Positions 26,380 through 38,512 of a DNA stretch of 64,000 nt are shown one piece after another. The notes below the pieces were generated by a model that saw only the letters and a list, made by a program, of their open reading frames with translations, had not been told where the DNA came from and made no database searches. Numbering within the stretch: the stretch's first letter is position 1; each line of letters opens with the position of its first letter. The stretch is from the NCBI GenBank assembly GCA_014359765.1, contig JACIYT010000009.1, positions 1 to 64,000 on the forward strand, written 5' to 3'. Position numbers and translations under genes: made by a program. The DNA is from Roseovarius sp. (lineage in GTDB: Bacteria; Pseudomonadota; Alphaproteobacteria; Rhodobacterales; Rhodobacteraceae).

Positions 26380-27243
26380 ATGGCCGAGGCCCCCCATACC
26401 CTGATCCTGCCCGAACGGCGCAGCACCGGCGTGGTCTTTGCCTCGCCGCATAGCGGGCGTGCCTATCCGGCATCCTTCCTGCGGCGCAGCGTGCTCGATG
26501 CGCATTCGGTGCGTTCTTCGGAGGATGCCTTTGTCGATCGGCTGTTCGACAGCGCGCCGCGCGCCGGCGCGCCGCTGCTCGCGGCGGCGATCCCGCGGGC
26601 CTATGTCGATCTCAATCGCGGCGCCGACGAGCTGGACCCCGCGCTGATCGAGGGGGTCAGCCGTCAGGCGCCCAATCCCCGCGTTGCCTCGGGGCTGGGC
26701 GTGATTCCGCGGGTGGTCGCCAATGGCAGGGCGATCTACGCGGGCAAGATCACCATGGCCGAGGCGCGCGATCGCATCGAGCGCTGCTGGCGGCCCTATC
26801 ACGCGATGCTGCGCGATCAGCTCGAGCAGGCGCACCGGATGTTCGGGCAGGCGATCCTCATCGACTGCCATTCCATGCCGCACGAGGCGCTGGAGGCGGT
26901 CGCGCGGCGCGGCGCGCGCCGCCCCGAGATCGTGCTCGGCGATCGTTTCGGCGCCGCCGCCGACCCGGAGATCGTCGATCGGATCGAGGCGGCCTTCTGC
27001 CGGGCAGGGCTCGGCGTGGCGCGCAACGCGCCCTTTGCCGGGGCCTATGTGGTCCAGACCTACGGGCGGCCCGGGCGCGGGTGGCACGCCGTCCAGATCG
27101 AGATCGACCGCGCGCTCTACATGAACGAGCGCCTGATTCGCCCCAATACCCGTTTCGAGGCGTTTCGCAGCCTGCTGGCCGGCGTGATCGACGAGATCGC
27201 CGCGATCGGGCGCGCGCCGCCGGTGTCGCTCGCCGCCGAATGA
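26380..27243 (+). CDS. N-formylglutamate amidohydrolase family protein
   Basis: A 287-residue zinc-hydrolase-like protein of the HutG/N-formylglutamate amidohydrolase family, predicted to split N-formyl-L-glutamate into formate and glutamate at the end of histidine degradation. Family blocks seen are VVFASPHSGRAYP, the VDLNRGADELDP segment, LIDCHSMPHEA with probable metal-ligand His residues, and a C-terminal QIEIDRALYMNE. The ATG at 26380 has GGAGGA nine bases upstream, better than the frame's first ATG at 26314. It converges on folD with seven bases between stops. The formate it would release could feed fhs and folD, both adjacent. Confidence 0.88.
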   Translation: MAEAPHTLILPERRSTGVVFASPHSGRAYPASFLRRSVLDAHSVRSSEDAFVDRLFDSAPRAGAPLLAAAIPRAYVDLNRGADELDPALIEGVSRQAPNPRVASGLGVIPRVVANGRAIYAGKITMAEARDRIERCWRPYHAMLRDQLEQAHRMFGQAILIDCHSMPHEALEAVARRGARRPEIVLGDRFGAAADPEIVDRIEAAFCRAGLGVARNAPFAGAYVVQTYGRPGRGWHAVQIEIDRALYMNERLIRPNTRFEAFRSLLAGVIDEIAAIGRAPPVSLAAE

Positions 27244-27250
27244 CGCGCCG

Positions 27251-28141
27251 TCACGCGGTCAGCCCCTCCGGCTCGGGCAGGCCATGGGCGCGGCAGCATG
27301 CCGTGAGGGTATTGGCCAGAAGGCAGGCGATGGTCATCGGCCCGACACCGCCGGGCACCGGCGTGATCGCGCCGGCCACCGCGCGCGCCGAGGCGAAATC
27401 GACATCGCCCACCAGCACGGTCCTGCCATCCCTCTCGATGCGGTTGATCCCCACGTCGATCACCGTCGCCCCCGGCTTGATCCAGTCGCCCGGCACCATC
27501 GCGGGGCGGCCCACGGCGGCCACCACGATATCGGCGCGGCGCACCACATCGGCCAGGTCGCGCGTCCGCGAATGGGCGATGGTCACGGTGCAGTTCTCGC
27601 GCAGCAGCAGCTGCGCCATCGGCTTGCCGACGATGTTGGATCGCCCCAGCACCACCGCATCCAGCCCGCCGAGCGATCCCAGGTGATCGCGCAGCAGCAT
27701 CAGGCAGCCGAGCGGCGTGCAGGGCACGAGGCACTTCTGTCCGGTGCACAAAAGCCCCACGTTCGAGATGTGAAACCCGTCCACATCCTTGGCCGGGTCG
27801 ATGGCGTTGATCACCAGGTCGGCATTCAGATGCCCCGGCAGCGGCAACTGCACGAGAATGCCATGCACCTGCGGATCGGCGTTCAGCCGCTCGATCAGCG
27901 CCAGCAGATCGGCCTCCGATGTGTCGGCCGCCAGCCGGTGCTCGAAGGAGGCCATGCCCGCCTCGACCGTGTGCCGGCCCTTGGCGCGCACATAGACCTG
28001 GCTCGCCGGATCCTCGCCCACCAGCACCACGGCAAGGCCCGGCGTGATGGCGTGCTGCGCCGTCAGCCGCGCCACTTGCGCGCCCACCTTGTCCCGGATC
28101 GTGGCGGCATGGGCCTTGCCGTCGATGATATCCGCGCTCAT
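27251..28141 (-). CDS. folD: Methylene-tetrahydrofolate dehydrogenase/cyclohydrolase
   Basis: A 296-residue bifunctional cytosolic enzyme interconverting 5,10-methylene-, 5,10-methenyl- and 10-formyl-tetrahydrofolate with NADP. The catalytic [14 protein letters not shown] segment contains the conserved Lys, the VQLPLPGHL motif is present, and the nucleotide domain shows [14 protein letters not shown] followed by [10 protein letters not shown]. It lies 51 bases downstream of fhs in the same direction, so formate activation and its reduction are encoded together. Confidence 0.95.
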   Translation of the reverse strand: MSADIIDGKAHAATIRDKVGAQVARLTAQHAITPGLAVVLVGEDPASQVYVRAKGRHTVEAGMASFEHRLAADTSEADLLALIERLNADPQVHGILVQLPLPGHLNADLVINAIDPAKDVDGFHISNVGLLCTGQKCLVPCTPLGCLMLLRDHLGSLGGLDAVVLGRSNIVGKPMAQLLLRENCTVTIAHSRTRDLADVVRRADIVVAAVGRPAMVPGDWIKPGATVIDVGINRIERDGRTVLVGDVDFASARAVAGAITPVPGGVGPMTIACLLANTLTACCRAHGLPEPEGLTA

Positions 28142-28192
28142 GTCATATCCTTTCGCGCTGTCATGCAGGCCGGGGATGCCCGGCCCTCACTC

Positions 28193-29869
28193 TCAGAACA
28201 ATCCCTCGACGCGGCCCGCCCCGTCGAGGCGGATGGTTTCCGCCGCAGGCCGGCGCGGCAGGCCCGGCATGGTCATGATCTCGCCGCAGACCACCACCAC
28301 GAACCCCGCCCCCGCCGAGAGCCGCACCTCGCGCACCGGCACGCAATGGCCGGTCGGTGCGCCGCGCAGCGCCGGGTCGGTCGAGAAGCTGTATTGCGTC
28401 TTTGCCATGCAGATCGGCAGGTGACCATGGCCCTGCGCCTCCCACTCCCGGAGCTGGCCGCGGATCCGCGCATCCGCCAGCACCGCGTCGGCGCGGTAGA
28501 TGCGCCTGGCGATGGTCTCGATCTTCTCGAAGAGCGGCATGTCGTCGGGATAGAGCGGGGCGAAATTGGCATTGCCGGCCTCCGCCACCTCGACCACCTT
28601 GCGCGCCAGCGGCTCAGCCCCTTCCGAGCCAAGCTCCCAGTGCCGCGACAGCACCGCCTCGGTGCCATGCCCGGCCACATGGTCCTGCACCGCCGCGATT
28701 TCGGCCGCGGTATCGGTGAGGAAATGGTTGATCGCCACCACCACAGGCACGCCGAAGCTCTTGATGTTCTCGATATGACGGCCGAGATTCGCGCAGCCCT
28801 TCCTGACAGCGGCGACATTCTCCGCCGCCAGCGCGCCCCGCTCCGCGCCGCCGTTCATCTTGAGCGCCCGAACGGTGGCCACGATCACCACGCAATCGGG
28901 CGCAAGCCCGGCCTTGCGGCACTTGATGTTCATGAATTTCTCGGCCCCCAGATCGGCGCCAAAGCCCGCTTCGGTCACCACATACGCGCTCAGCCGCAGC
29001 GCCGTGGTGGTGGCGATGACCGAGTTGCAGCCATGGGCGATATTGGCAAAGGGCCCGCCATGGACGAAGGCGGGGTTGTTCTCCAGCGTCTGCACGAGGT
29101 TGGGCTGAAGCGCATCCTTCAGGAGCACGGTCATCGCGCCCTCGGCCTTGAGGTCACGGCAGAAGACCGGCGTCCGGTCGCGGCGCCAGGCCACGATCAT
29201 CGCGCCGAGGCGCTCTTCGAGATCCTTGAGATTCCTTGCCAGGCACAGGATCGCCATGACCTCCGAGGCCGCGGTGATGTCGAACCCGTCCTCGCGGGCA
29301 AAGCCGTTGGCCACCCCGCCCAGCGACGAGACGATCTGCCGCAGGGACCGGTCGTTCATGTCCACCACCCGCCGCCAGACGATCCGGCGCGTATCGATGT
29401 CCAGTTCGTTGCCCCAGTAGACATGGTTGTCGATCATCGCCGCGAGCAGGTTATGCGCGGCGGTCACGGCGTGGAAATCGCCGGTGAAATGGAGGTTCAT
29501 GTCCTCCATCGGCACGACCTGCGCGCGCCCGCCACCCGCGGCGCCCCCCTTCATCCCGAAATTCGGCCCGAGGCTCGCCTCGCGGATGCAGATCGTGGCC
29601 TTCCGGCCGATCCGGTTGAGCGCATCGCCAAGCCCCACCGTCGTCGTGGTCTTGCCCTCGCCGGCAGGCGTCGGGGTGATCGCGGTCACGAGGATCAGCT
29701 TGCCGGTCTCCCGGCCGGCCAGCGGCGCGATGAAGTCCCGGCTGACCTTGGCCTTGTCATGGCCATAGGGCAGCAGATGCTCAGGCGGGATGCCCAGCCG
29801 CGCACCGATCTCCCCGATCGGCCGCAGGGTCGCGTCGCGTGCGATTTCGATGTCGGATTTGCAGCTCAT
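28193..29869 (-). CDS. fhs: Formate-tetrahydrofolate ligase
   Basis: ATP-dependent formation of 10-formyltetrahydrofolate from formate, an entry to the one-carbon pool. The 558-residue length is exactly that of the family. The phosphate-binding loop [20 protein letters not shown] lies near residue 66, followed by [20 protein letters not shown], and [15 protein letters not shown] is also typical. The open frame continues 200 codons upstream in non-coding-looking sequence; the ATG at 29869 begins [13 protein letters not shown], the normal family start. It lies between the MOSC gene and folD. Confidence 0.96.
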   Translation of the reverse strand: MSCKSDIEIARDATLRPIGEIGARLGIPPEHLLPYGHDKAKVSRDFIAPLAGRETGKLILVTAITPTPAGEGKTTTTVGLGDALNRIGRKATICIREASLGPNFGMKGGAAGGGRAQVVPMEDMNLHFTGDFHAVTAAHNLLAAMIDNHVYWGNELDIDTRRIVWRRVVDMNDRSLRQIVSSLGGVANGFAREDGFDITAASEVMAILCLARNLKDLEERLGAMIVAWRRDRTPVFCRDLKAEGAMTVLLKDALQPNLVQTLENNPAFVHGGPFANIAHGCNSVIATTTALRLSAYVVTEAGFGADLGAEKFMNIKCRKAGLAPDCVVIVATVRALKMNGGAERGALAAENVAAVRKGCANLGRHIENIKSFGVPVVVAINHFLTDTAAEIAAVQDHVAGHGTEAVLSRHWELGSEGAEPLARKVVEVAEAGNANFAPLYPDDMPLFEKIETIARRIYRADAVLADARIRGQLREWEAQGHGHLPICMAKTQYSFSTDPALRGAPTGHCVPVREVRLSAGAGFVVVVCGEIMTMPGLPRRPAAETIRLDGAGRVEGLF

Positions 29870-29910
29870 GCCCCGGTCCTCATCCTGGCGCGCCGGCCCG
29901 CGCGCCGCCC

Positions 29911-30510
29911 TCAGCCGCGCCCGCGCGCCTGCCCCCCGGCCCAGGGGGGCTGATCCGGAACATGCAGCCGCAGCACGTCGCCGCGCGCGATGCGCCCCTC
30001 GCGCTCGACCCAGGCGGTCACGCCGCGCCGCCCCCCGGCGGCGCCCATGAATCCCTTGCCACGCCCCGGCCAATGGGCCTCGATCACGCGCGCGGGCAGC
30101 TGGCAGGCGCGGTTCTCCATGTCGATGACAAGCGTCGCCCCCGACGGCGCCTGGAGCCGCGAGGAAGGCGGCACATGGCTGAAATCCGGGATGCCCTCGA
30201 TCACCAGCGACGCCCCGAGCCAGCCGGGATCGAGCGCACCGCCGCCCATATCCCGTGCAATGGCCGCGAGTTCCTCCGCCGAGAGCACCGAAAGCTGGCG
30301 CACATTGGCGATCTCGGTGCCCCTCGGATGCTGCTCCAGAACCCGGCTGCACGAGGGCCGCGTCCGCCCGCCATGCGCCTCCCCCGCGATCCCGCCAAAG
30401 GTCAGATCCGCCTCCGCCAGGGCCTCCGCCTCGAGCCCCGCCGCCCGATCGCTCACCCGACCGAGCCACACCACGCGGCCCGCATGATCCGTCGGTCTCA
30501 ATGCCTGCAT
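29911..30510 (-). CDS. MOSC domain-containing protein
   Basis: A 199-residue protein consisting mainly of a MOSC (molybdenum cofactor sulfurase C-terminal) domain: the R-T-R-P-S-C-S-R segment, [35 protein letters not shown], a later [10 protein letters not shown] with the conserved Cys, and a [16 protein letters not shown] end. Stand-alone MOSC proteins are thought to handle molybdenum-cofactor sulfur or detoxify N-hydroxylated bases, but no substrate can be named here. The ATG at 30510 is preferred; an upstream TTG at 30537 would place the start inside a dispersed motif. It is followed by fhs after 41 bases. Confidence 0.82.
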   Translation of the reverse strand: MQALRPTDHAGRVVWLGRVSDRAAGLEAEALAEADLTFGGIAGEAHGGRTRPSCSRVLEQHPRGTEIANVRQLSVLSAEELAAIARDMGGGALDPGWLGASLVIEGIPDFSHVPPSSRLQAPSGATLVIDMENRACQLPARVIEAHWPGRGKGFMGAAGGRRGVTAWVEREGRIARGDVLRLHVPDQPPWAGGQARGRG

Positions 30511-30520
30511 TCCGGCCCCC

Positions 30521-30543
30521 GCTTCATCTTTCCACAAATACTC
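30521..30543. repeat. Dispersed 23-nt motif, copy A
   Basis: Plus-strand blocks GCTTCATCTTTC and AAATACTC separated by three variable bases (CAC). On the minus strand it lies 10 bases before the MOSC start codon and 20 bases after tam. Its internal ATG opens the nine-codon [12 protein letters not shown], which stops inside the fourth and fifth MOSC codons. Confidence 0.75.
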
Positions 30544-30563
30544 ATGCCCCGCCCGCCACGCGC

Positions 30564-31342
30564 TCAGACGGTGAGGGTCACAAACAGCCGCCGGAACGGG
30601 AACAGCACCGTGCCATCGCTGCGCACCGGATAGGCACTGTGCATCACCTCCTCGTAGCGGCGGATCAGGTCGGCGCGCTCATCCGCGTCGAGCGCGGCGA
30701 GGATCGGGCGGGCATAGGTGCTCTCGGTGAAGCGGCGCACCGGGTGGCTGCCCGGCTCGGCGGTCAGCCGCTGATAGTAATCCGTCTCCCAGAGGCGGAA
30801 CTGTCCCAGCGGGGCCAGCAATTCCTCGTATTTCACCGGGGCCATGACGCCCGGCGTGCCCATCCTCCCGACCCGGCCGGGAAACAGCTCCTCGGCGAGC
30901 GACAGCCAGACCCGGTGTGACGGCGCCTTGTTCTGATGCGGCATCTGCACCGCCAGCGTGCCGCCCCTGCCCAGCATCCTTACAAGCCGCGGCAGCAGCG
31001 CCGCGTGCTCGCCGACCCAGTGCAGCGCGGCGTTGGAATAGATCAGCCCCGGCGCGCGCTGCGGGTGCCACCCGGCGATATCGGCCTGTTGCAGCGCGTC
31101 GTAGCCTGCCGCGCGCGCCTTCTCCAGCATGGCGGGGCTGGCATCGACCCCGATCACCCGGTGCCCGCCCGCCCGCGCGCGCAGCGCCCCGGCCATCGCG
31201 CCATTGCCGCAGCCCAGATCGACCACGTCGCCCGCGCCCATCTGCCCGACCGCGTTCAGCAGGTCGAGCGCCGGGCGCAGGCGCTGGTCGTGAAAGCGCG
31301 CATAGGCTGTCGGGTTCCAGTCCCCCGTCACGTCCCGGTGGC

Positions 31343-31346
<4 letters not shown>
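30564..31346 (-). CDS. tam: Trans-aconitate 2-methyltransferase
   Basis: A 260-residue class I SAM-dependent methyltransferase matching Tam, which methyl-esterifies trans-aconitate, an inhibitor of aconitase. Start-proximal W-N-P-T-A-Y, motif [19 protein letters not shown], the acidic VIGVDAS, and the [18 protein letters not shown] stretch are characteristic. The start is a GTG overlapping the ftsH stop (GTGA), and the stop precedes motif copy A. Family membership is secure; the substrate is inferred from similarity to Tam. Confidence 0.87.
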
Positions 31347-33271
<1,925 letters not shown>

Positions 33272-33325
33272 GAGATGTCTCCCAATTGTCGGTCCGGATG
33301 CCCATAGCACGGGGGGCTGATCAGT

Positions 33326-33353
33326 TAAATAGACATCGCCCCCACGGGTTCAA
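33326..33353 (-). promoter_or_regulatory. Candidate promoter for ftsH-tam
   Basis: Minus-strand TTGAAC (33348-33353) and TATTTA (33326-33331) are 16 bases apart, about 48 bases of leader before the ftsH TTG. The site falls in the only sizeable gap between tilS and ftsH, so ftsH can probably be expressed apart from the Tol-Pal genes. Confidence 0.4.
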
Positions 33354-33360
33354 TGCGCAA

Positions 33361-34596
33361 TCACGCGCTCAGACAGTCGGCAAAGGGCCGCACCAGTTCG
33401 AGCCGCCAGCCATTCGCCCAGCCATGCAGCGGCGCGGCGATGAGCCGCCCGTCGCGCCACAGCGCCGGCGCGGCGAGCGCGCTGTCATGCGGCAGCCCGC
33501 CCGCGCGCCAGTCGGGACAGGCGACAAGCCCCGCCGCCCCCAGCACCGCGATTTCCGCCATGCCTTCGCCCGATGCCCGCCAGCGCCCGTCCCACACCTC
33601 CTGCGCCGGCACCCGCAGCCCGGCCACGGCCCGCAATTCCCGGCCAAGGCGCAGATGTGTCCGCGATGCGCTCAGGACCGCGCCTTGCAGGGTCATTCGC
33701 CGCCCGTCGCGCGCGGCCTGCACGAAGGCGCGCATCGCCGCGCCGCGCGGCGGATAGGCCGCCCCCGTGATCCAGCGCAGCCCCGCCAGCAGGAGCCTGC
33801 GCGCCGTCTCGTCGGGCAGGGCGGCAAACCCCGCCCGCTCCAGCAGCAGATCGCCCCCCGCCACCGTGGCAAGCGCGCGGGCGGCTTGCCGCGCATGGTG
33901 ATCGAGCGCGGCGCGCGCATCGGCCAGCCGCGCGGCGGTTTCCGCCAACGCCCCGGCTGTTATCCCCAGCGGTGCGAGCGCCGCCAGCGCCGCGCGCGCG
34001 CGTGTGCGTGCATAGCCTTCGTCCGCGTTGGTCGGGTCGTCGATCCAGGCCACGCCGCGCGCGCGCAGCATGTCGCGCAGCGCCGCGCGCCCGAAGGCAA
34101 GCAGGGGCCGGTGAAAGATCACGCCCCCCCCCCGCCAGCGCGCGCGCATCGCCGCCAGCCCGTCCACCCCCGAACCCCGCGCCAGCCGCATGAGAAAGGT
34201 CTCGGCGAGATCGTCGCGCGTGTGGCCGATGGCCACATCGGCGATGCCGTGGAGCCGCGCCCAATCGGCCAGCAGCCGGTAGCGCGCGCGCCGCGCCCGG
34301 TCGGGCAGGTTGCCGCCCGTCTCCGTGTCCTCCCGCCAGCGCAGCGTGTCCTGCCCGATCCCCAGCCCGGCACAGAGCCGCGCCACCGCCGCCGCCTCGG
34401 CCGCCGCCTCGGGGCGCAGCCCGTGATCGACGGTGGCCACGCGCAAGGCCGGCCCGCCCGCGCCGCGCCAGTCGTGCAGAAGATGCAGGAGCGCCAGCGA
34501 ATCGCTGCCGCCCGACACCGCCACCCCCAGAACGGACGGCGGGGCAGGGGCGAAATACGCCGCCACCGTCCCGTGCGCCGGCCCCTCGCCGGTCAC
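33361..34596 (-). CDS. tilS: tRNA(Ile)-lysidine synthetase
   Basis: Adds lysine to C34 of the tRNA-Ile that reads AUA, changing its decoding and charging; an essential step. The 411-residue protein has the N-type ATP-pyrophosphatase loop SGGSDSLALLHLL near residue 29, the VDHGLRPEAAAEA segment, GHTRDDLAETFLMRLARGSG and WIDDPTNAD. Only a short C-terminal domain follows. It starts at a GTG overlapping the cpoB stop (GTGA), so it is coupled to the Tol-Pal operon. Confidence 0.95.
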   Translation of the reverse strand: MTGEGPAHGTVAAYFAPAPPSVLGVAVSGGSDSLALLHLLHDWRGAGGPALRVATVDHGLRPEAAAEAAAVARLCAGLGIGQDTLRWREDTETGGNLPDRARRARYRLLADWARLHGIADVAIGHTRDDLAETFLMRLARGSGVDGLAAMRARWRGGGVIFHRPLLAFGRAALRDMLRARGVAWIDDPTNADEGYARTRARAALAALAPLGITAGALAETAARLADARAALDHHARQAARALATVAGGDLLLERAGFAALPDETARRLLLAGLRWITGAAYPPRGAAMRAFVQAARDGRRMTLQGAVLSASRTHLRLGRELRAVAGLRVPAQEVWDGRWRASGEGMAEIAVLGAAGLVACPDWRAGGLPHDSALAAPALWRDGRLIAAPLHGWANGWRLELVRPFADCLSA

Positions 34597-35420
34597 GAAC
34601 AGCCGAGCCGGGCCATCTCCGCCTGCGCCTCGGCCGCGACCGCCGCCCCCGGAAAGCGCGGCGCGACCTGGCCCAGCGTGACGCAGGCCTCGTCGGTCTG
34701 GCCCATGACCGCCAGCACCCGGCCGAGATTATAGAGCGCCTCGGCCGCCTCGGGCCCCTCGGGAGCGGCGCTGAACGTGTCGAGCCAGGCCCGCGCGGCG
34801 GCACTCGGCTGCCCCGCCGCCTCGAGAGCGCGCCCGCGCAAAAGCCCCGCCTGCCCGCTCAGCGGGCTGCCGGGATAGGCGGCGAGGAAGGCCGCCAGTT
34901 GCTCGGCAGCCGCCGCGTGATCGCCCGCCTCGAAAGCCGCGCGCGCGCGCTCGAAATCCTCGCGCTCGCCCACGGCCAGTTCGGGCCCGGCGACCGGGGG
35001 CGCGCCACCGCCACTGCCGGCGCCGCCGGTCTGCGGGATCGCATCGCCCAGCGTGCTGCCCGGTTCCAGCCCGGCGATGTCACAGCCCGGCTCGAGCTCG
35101 CACAGCCGGAATTCGAGATCGCCCACCCGGTTGGTGCCGTCGCGCACCACCCGGTCGATGCGGAATTCCAGCTCCTCGGTCCTTGCGGTCAGGCGCTGCA
35201 CCTCGGCTTCGATCGCGTTCAGCCGATCCAGGAGCGGCCCGCTATCGGCAAGCTGCCCGGCGCCGCCGGTGGTGCTCAGCTCGCGCTTGAGCTTCTGCAA
35301 CTCGACAAAGAGCACGGCCAGCTCCTGCCGGATATCGGCGAGCGTCCCGGCCTGTTGCGCGACGGCCCCGGAGGGGGCGGCAAGCATCAGCGCGACAAGC
35401 GGTCCCAGAAGCGCACGCAT
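34593..35420 (-). CDS. cpoB: Tol-Pal system coordinator CpoB (YbgF)
   Basis: A 275-residue periplasmic protein that in other proteobacteria coordinates PBP1 activity with the Tol-Pal system. It has an N-terminal signal peptide (MRALLGPLVALMLAAPSGAVA), a coiled-coil trimerisation stretch (about 25-90), a Gly-rich linker, and C-terminal TPR repeats (AEQLAAFLAAYPGSPLSGQA, then EALYNLGRVLAVMGQTDEAC). Two adjacent ATGs occur at 35423 and 35420; the second has better spacing from GAGG. The gene follows pal by seven bases and overlaps tilS. Confidence 0.92.
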   Translation of the reverse strand: MRALLGPLVALMLAAPSGAVAQQAGTLADIRQELAVLFVELQKLKRELSTTGGAGQLADSGPLLDRLNAIEAEVQRLTARTEELEFRIDRVVRDGTNRVGDLEFRLCELEPGCDIAGLEPGSTLGDAIPQTGGAGSGGGAPPVAGPELAVGEREDFERARAAFEAGDHAAAAEQLAAFLAAYPGSPLSGQAGLLRGRALEAAGQPSAAARAWLDTFSAAPEGPEAAEALYNLGRVLAVMGQTDEACVTLGQVAPRFPGAAVAAEAQAEMARLGCS

Positions 35421-35427
35421 CATCGCC

Positions 35428-35943
35428 TCAGCTGCCCAGGCCCGCCGCCGACAGCACCGTGACCGCGCGGCGATTCTTGGCATAGCACGATTCGTTGCTG
35501 CAGATCTCGATCGGCCGCTCCTTGCCATAGCTCACCACGCGCAGGCGGTTGCCGGCGACGCCGCGGCTCACGAGGTATTCCTGCACCGCGTTGGCGCGGC
35601 GCGCGCCGAGCGCGAGGTTGTATTCGCGCGTGCCCTGTTCGTCGGCATGGCCCTCGATCACGGCGGTGTAATCGCGGTTGGTCATCAGCCATTGCGCCTG
35701 CCCGTCGAGCGTGGCCTGTGCCGCCGCCGAGAGGGTGGACTGGTCCACCGCGAACAGCACCCGGTCGCCGATCGCCTGCTGGAAATAGGCGGGCGATCGC
35801 GGGTCCGAGGCCGATCCCGCGAGCCCCGCGCCCGCGCCCCCGCCGAGATTGGCCCCGCCCCGGCTGTCGAACCGGTCGGGATTGGTGCAGGCCGCGAGCG
35901 CGAGCCCCGCCACCAGGATCATCGTCTTGCTCAGATAGGTCAT
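35428..35943 (-). CDS. pal: Peptidoglycan-associated lipoprotein Pal
   Basis: A 171-residue outer-membrane lipoprotein that binds peptidoglycan and, with TolB, tethers the outer membrane. The lipobox LALAAC places the acylated cysteine near residue 19. After a Gly-rich linker, the OmpA-like domain (about 60-165) has the diaminopimelate-binding region GHADEQGTREYNLALGARRA. The gene follows tolB by 62 bases in the complete tolQRAB-pal-cpoB order. Confidence 0.96.
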   Translation of the reverse strand: MTYLSKTMILVAGLALAACTNPDRFDSRGGANLGGGAGAGLAGSASDPRSPAYFQQAIGDRVLFAVDQSTLSAAAQATLDGQAQWLMTNRDYTAVIEGHADEQGTREYNLALGARRANAVQEYLVSRGVAGNRLRVVSYGKERPIEICSNESCYAKNRRAVTVLSAAGLGS

Positions 35944-36005
35944 TGTCAGCCCCGTTTCCTTTGTCTGGGTGTTCTAGCACAGGGCGCGCGCCCTGTCAGT
36001 CCTGC

Positions 36006-37331
36006 TCAATCCTGAAGCGGCCCCCAGGAGGGATCGCTCGCGCCGCCGGGCGTGGGGACCTGCCGCAGGTTGCGCCCGGTGATATCGACCGAGTAGAGCC
36101 GCGCCTCGCCCTGTGGTCCCTGGCTCTCGCGGGTGAACATGATGACGCGGCCATTGGGCGCCCATGTCGGCCCCTCGTCGAGGAAGGAGGCCGTCAGCAG
36201 CCGCTCCTCGCTGCCGTCAACGCGCATCACCCCGATATGAAAGCGGCCCTTGGACTGCTTGGTAAAGGCGATGAGGTCGCCGCGCGGCGACCAGACCGGC
36301 GTGCCATAGCGGCCCTCGCCAAAGCTGATCCGCCGCGCCTCGCCGCCGCTGGCCGCCATGATGTAGAGCTGCGGCGTGCCCGAGCGGTCGCTCTCGAACA
36401 CGATCTGGCGGCCATCGGGGCTGTAGCTGGGCGCGGTCTCGATCGAGGGCGCGGTCGTCAGCCGCGTGCTCGCCCCGCTGGCGATATCCATGGTGTAGAG
36501 ATCGGTATTGCCGCCCTGCGTCAGCGAATAGAGCACGGTGCGCCCGTCCGGCGCAAAGCGCGGCGCAAAGGCCATCGTTCCCTCCAGCGTCGGCAGCACG
36601 CGCCGGCCCGCGCTTGCCACGTCGAGCAGGTAGATGCGCGGGAAACCGCTCTCGTAGCTGGTATAGAGCACCCGGTCGCCCGAGGGCGAGAAGCGCGGCG
36701 CCAGCACGATCGCCGCGCCGTCGGTCAGGAACTGCATGTTGGCCCCGTCGTAATCCATGATCGCGAGCCGCTTCACGCGCTGATCCTTGGGGCCGCTCTC
36801 GGAGACGAGGACCACGCGGCTGTCGAAATAGCCGCCCTCGCCGGTGATCCGCATATAGACCTGATCGGCCACCTTGTGCGCGATCCGCCGCCATCCGTCG
36901 CGCGGCCCGACAAGCTGCTGGCCCTGGCCAAGCTCCTGCCCGGAAAACACGTCATGGATGCGAAACCGCACCACCACGCGCCCCGCGGGATCCACGCTCA
37001 CCGCCCCCGTGACCAGCGCCTGCGCGTTGATCGCCCGCCAGTCGGCGAATTGCACCGGGCTGTCAAAGCTGGTGATCCGGCCGATATGCGCCTCGGCGGG
37101 GATTTCCCGGAAGAGCCCGGTGCCCGTCAGGTCGGCGGCGATCACCCGCGCGATGCTGCGCGCGAATTCCTGTGCCGCCGGGGTGTCGGCCACGAAATCG
37201 GGCACCGCCACCGGCATCGGCTCGATCACGCCCTCGGTGATCTCGAGGCGCAGCGGGCCGCCTTGCTGCGCCGTCGCGGGGACAGCCCAGAGCATCAGGG
37301 CGGCGAGCAGGGTCAGGAGGGAGCGCATCAT
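36006..37331 (-). CDS. tolB: Tol-Pal system beta-propeller protein TolB
   Basis: A 441-residue periplasmic protein linking TolA and Pal. A signal peptide ([22 protein letters not shown]) is followed by an alpha/beta domain (about 25-165) and a six-bladed propeller built from WD40-like PD40 repeats, visible as recurring motifs such as [43 protein letters not shown] and [13 protein letters not shown]. The start (ATGATG) overlaps the tolA stop by four bases. Confidence 0.97.
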   Translation of the reverse strand: MMRSLLTLLAALMLWAVPATAQQGGPLRLEITEGVIEPMPVAVPDFVADTPAAQEFARSIARVIAADLTGTGLFREIPAEAHIGRITSFDSPVQFADWRAINAQALVTGAVSVDPAGRVVVRFRIHDVFSGQELGQGQQLVGPRDGWRRIAHKVADQVYMRITGEGGYFDSRVVLVSESGPKDQRVKRLAIMDYDGANMQFLTDGAAIVLAPRFSPSGDRVLYTSYESGFPRIYLLDVASAGRRVLPTLEGTMAFAPRFAPDGRTVLYSLTQGGNTDLYTMDIASGASTRLTTAPSIETAPSYSPDGRQIVFESDRSGTPQLYIMAASGGEARRISFGEGRYGTPVWSPRGDLIAFTKQSKGRFHIGVMRVDGSEERLLTASFLDEGPTWAPNGRVIMFTRESQGPQGEARLYSVDITGRNLRQVPTPGGASDPSWGPLQD

Positions 37332-38494
37332 TTGATCCTCATTCTCTCCGGGTTGAATGTCATTTCGATGTCACGCCACTGGTCGAATTTCGCGGGCGGC
37401 AGGTCGAACCCGTCCGCCCCGCAGCGGATGATCGCGCGGCGCGCGGCCTCGTAGGCCTGTTGCGCGGCGGTGGCGGAGCCGCCCGAATGGCTCAGCATCC
37501 GGATGCTGGCGTTATCGGGCTTGCCGTTCTCGAACATCCTGACCGTGACCACGACCGTGGTGGCCAGCGCCTCGGAGCTCAGGCTGCCGACGTTCCAGCA
37601 GCGTTGCACCGCCACGCGCAGCGCGTCCTTCTCGCCGGCGGTGAGCGGCGGGCCGGCGGGACGCTCGGGCGTGGGCGTGCCCTGCCCGAGGGCGGCAGCC
37701 AGCGCATCGCTGACCGCGCCGCGATCGGTGGCGGGGGGCGATGCGCGCGGGGTCTCGGGGCGCGGCGGGGTGGCGGTCTCGACCGGGGCAGGGGCGGGGG
37801 GCGCGACCGGGGCGGGGGGCGCGACCGGGGCGGGGGCCGGGGCGGGGGCAGGTGGCGCGGCGGGGCGCGCGCGCGGGCGCAAGGAGGCGGTCGGCGCGGG
37901 ATCGCGGGGACGCTCGGCCTCGGTGACGATCTCGGTGGTGGCCTCCTCGGGGGCGGTGGCCTCCTGCGGAATCTCCTCCACCACCGCGCCGGCATCGGGC
38001 GCGACCTCGGGGCGGGCCAGGTCATCGACGCGCGCATCCGGCGCGGGCGGGGCGACGGGCTCGGGGGCGACGCGCGGCGCGGGGCGCGGCTGCGGGCGTG
38101 GCGAGACCTGCGGCACCAGCACCGCCATGTCCTCGGCGGGCGGTGCGACCTCGGGGGCGGTGTCGGCCACCGCGGCTGGCGGCGCCGGTGCGGGCCGCGG
38201 ATCGGGCGGCGGTGGCGCGGCATTGGCCGCAGGCGGGTTCTGCGCGGGGGCGCTGTCGGCCTGCGATGCGGGCGCGGGCGCGGCCTCGCCCTCGGCGGGC
38301 GGCTCGGGGGTGTTGACATTGGCCACCGCCTCGGGCCGGCTCGCGGCGAGGATCGCGGCATAGTCCTCGGCGGAAATCGCCACCGCCTCCACCACCTCGA
38401 AGGGCGGCGGATCGGAGCGGAACGCCCCCCCGAAGAGCGCCCACCCGATCAATGCCAGATGGCCCGCCCCCGATATGATCTGCCCGGTATTCAC
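37328..38494 (-). CDS. tolA: Cell envelope protein TolA
   Basis: An inner-membrane protein of 388 residues that spans the periplasm and transmits proton-motive force from TolQR to TolB-Pal. An N-terminal membrane segment (about 5-25) is followed by about 265 residues rich in Pro, Ala and Glu, including an exact VAPPAP hexapeptide repeat encoded by an 18-bp DNA repeat near 37801-37836, and a C-terminal TolA/TonB-like domain (RCWNVGSLS...[16 protein letters not shown]). The spacer is Pro-rich rather than the long helix of the E. coli protein. The start is a GTG. Confidence 0.9.
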   Translation of the reverse strand: MNTGQIISGAGHLALIGWALFGGAFRSDPPPFEVVEAVAISAEDYAAILAASRPEAVANVNTPEPPAEGEAAPAPASQADSAPAQNPPAANAAPPPPDPRPAPAPPAAVADTAPEVAPPAEDMAVLVPQVSPRPQPRPAPRVAPEPVAPPAPDARVDDLARPEVAPDAGAVVEEIPQEATAPEEATTEIVTEAERPRDPAPTASLRPRARPAAPPAPAPAPAPVAPPAPVAPPAPAPVETATPPRPETPRASPPATDRGAVSDALAAALGQGTPTPERPAGPPLTAGEKDALRVAVQRCWNVGSLSSEALATTVVVTVRMFENGKPDNASIRMLSHSGGSATAAQQAYEAARRAIIRCGADGFDLPPAKFDQWRDIEMTFNPERMRIK

Positions 38495-38512
38495 GCCGCC
38501 CGCGCCCCCAGC

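Noticed and set aside
28193..30469. A 758-residue fusion reading fhs with 200 upstream codons
   Set aside because: The upstream part overlaps the MOSC gene in a shadow frame; fhs alone has exactly the normal family length.
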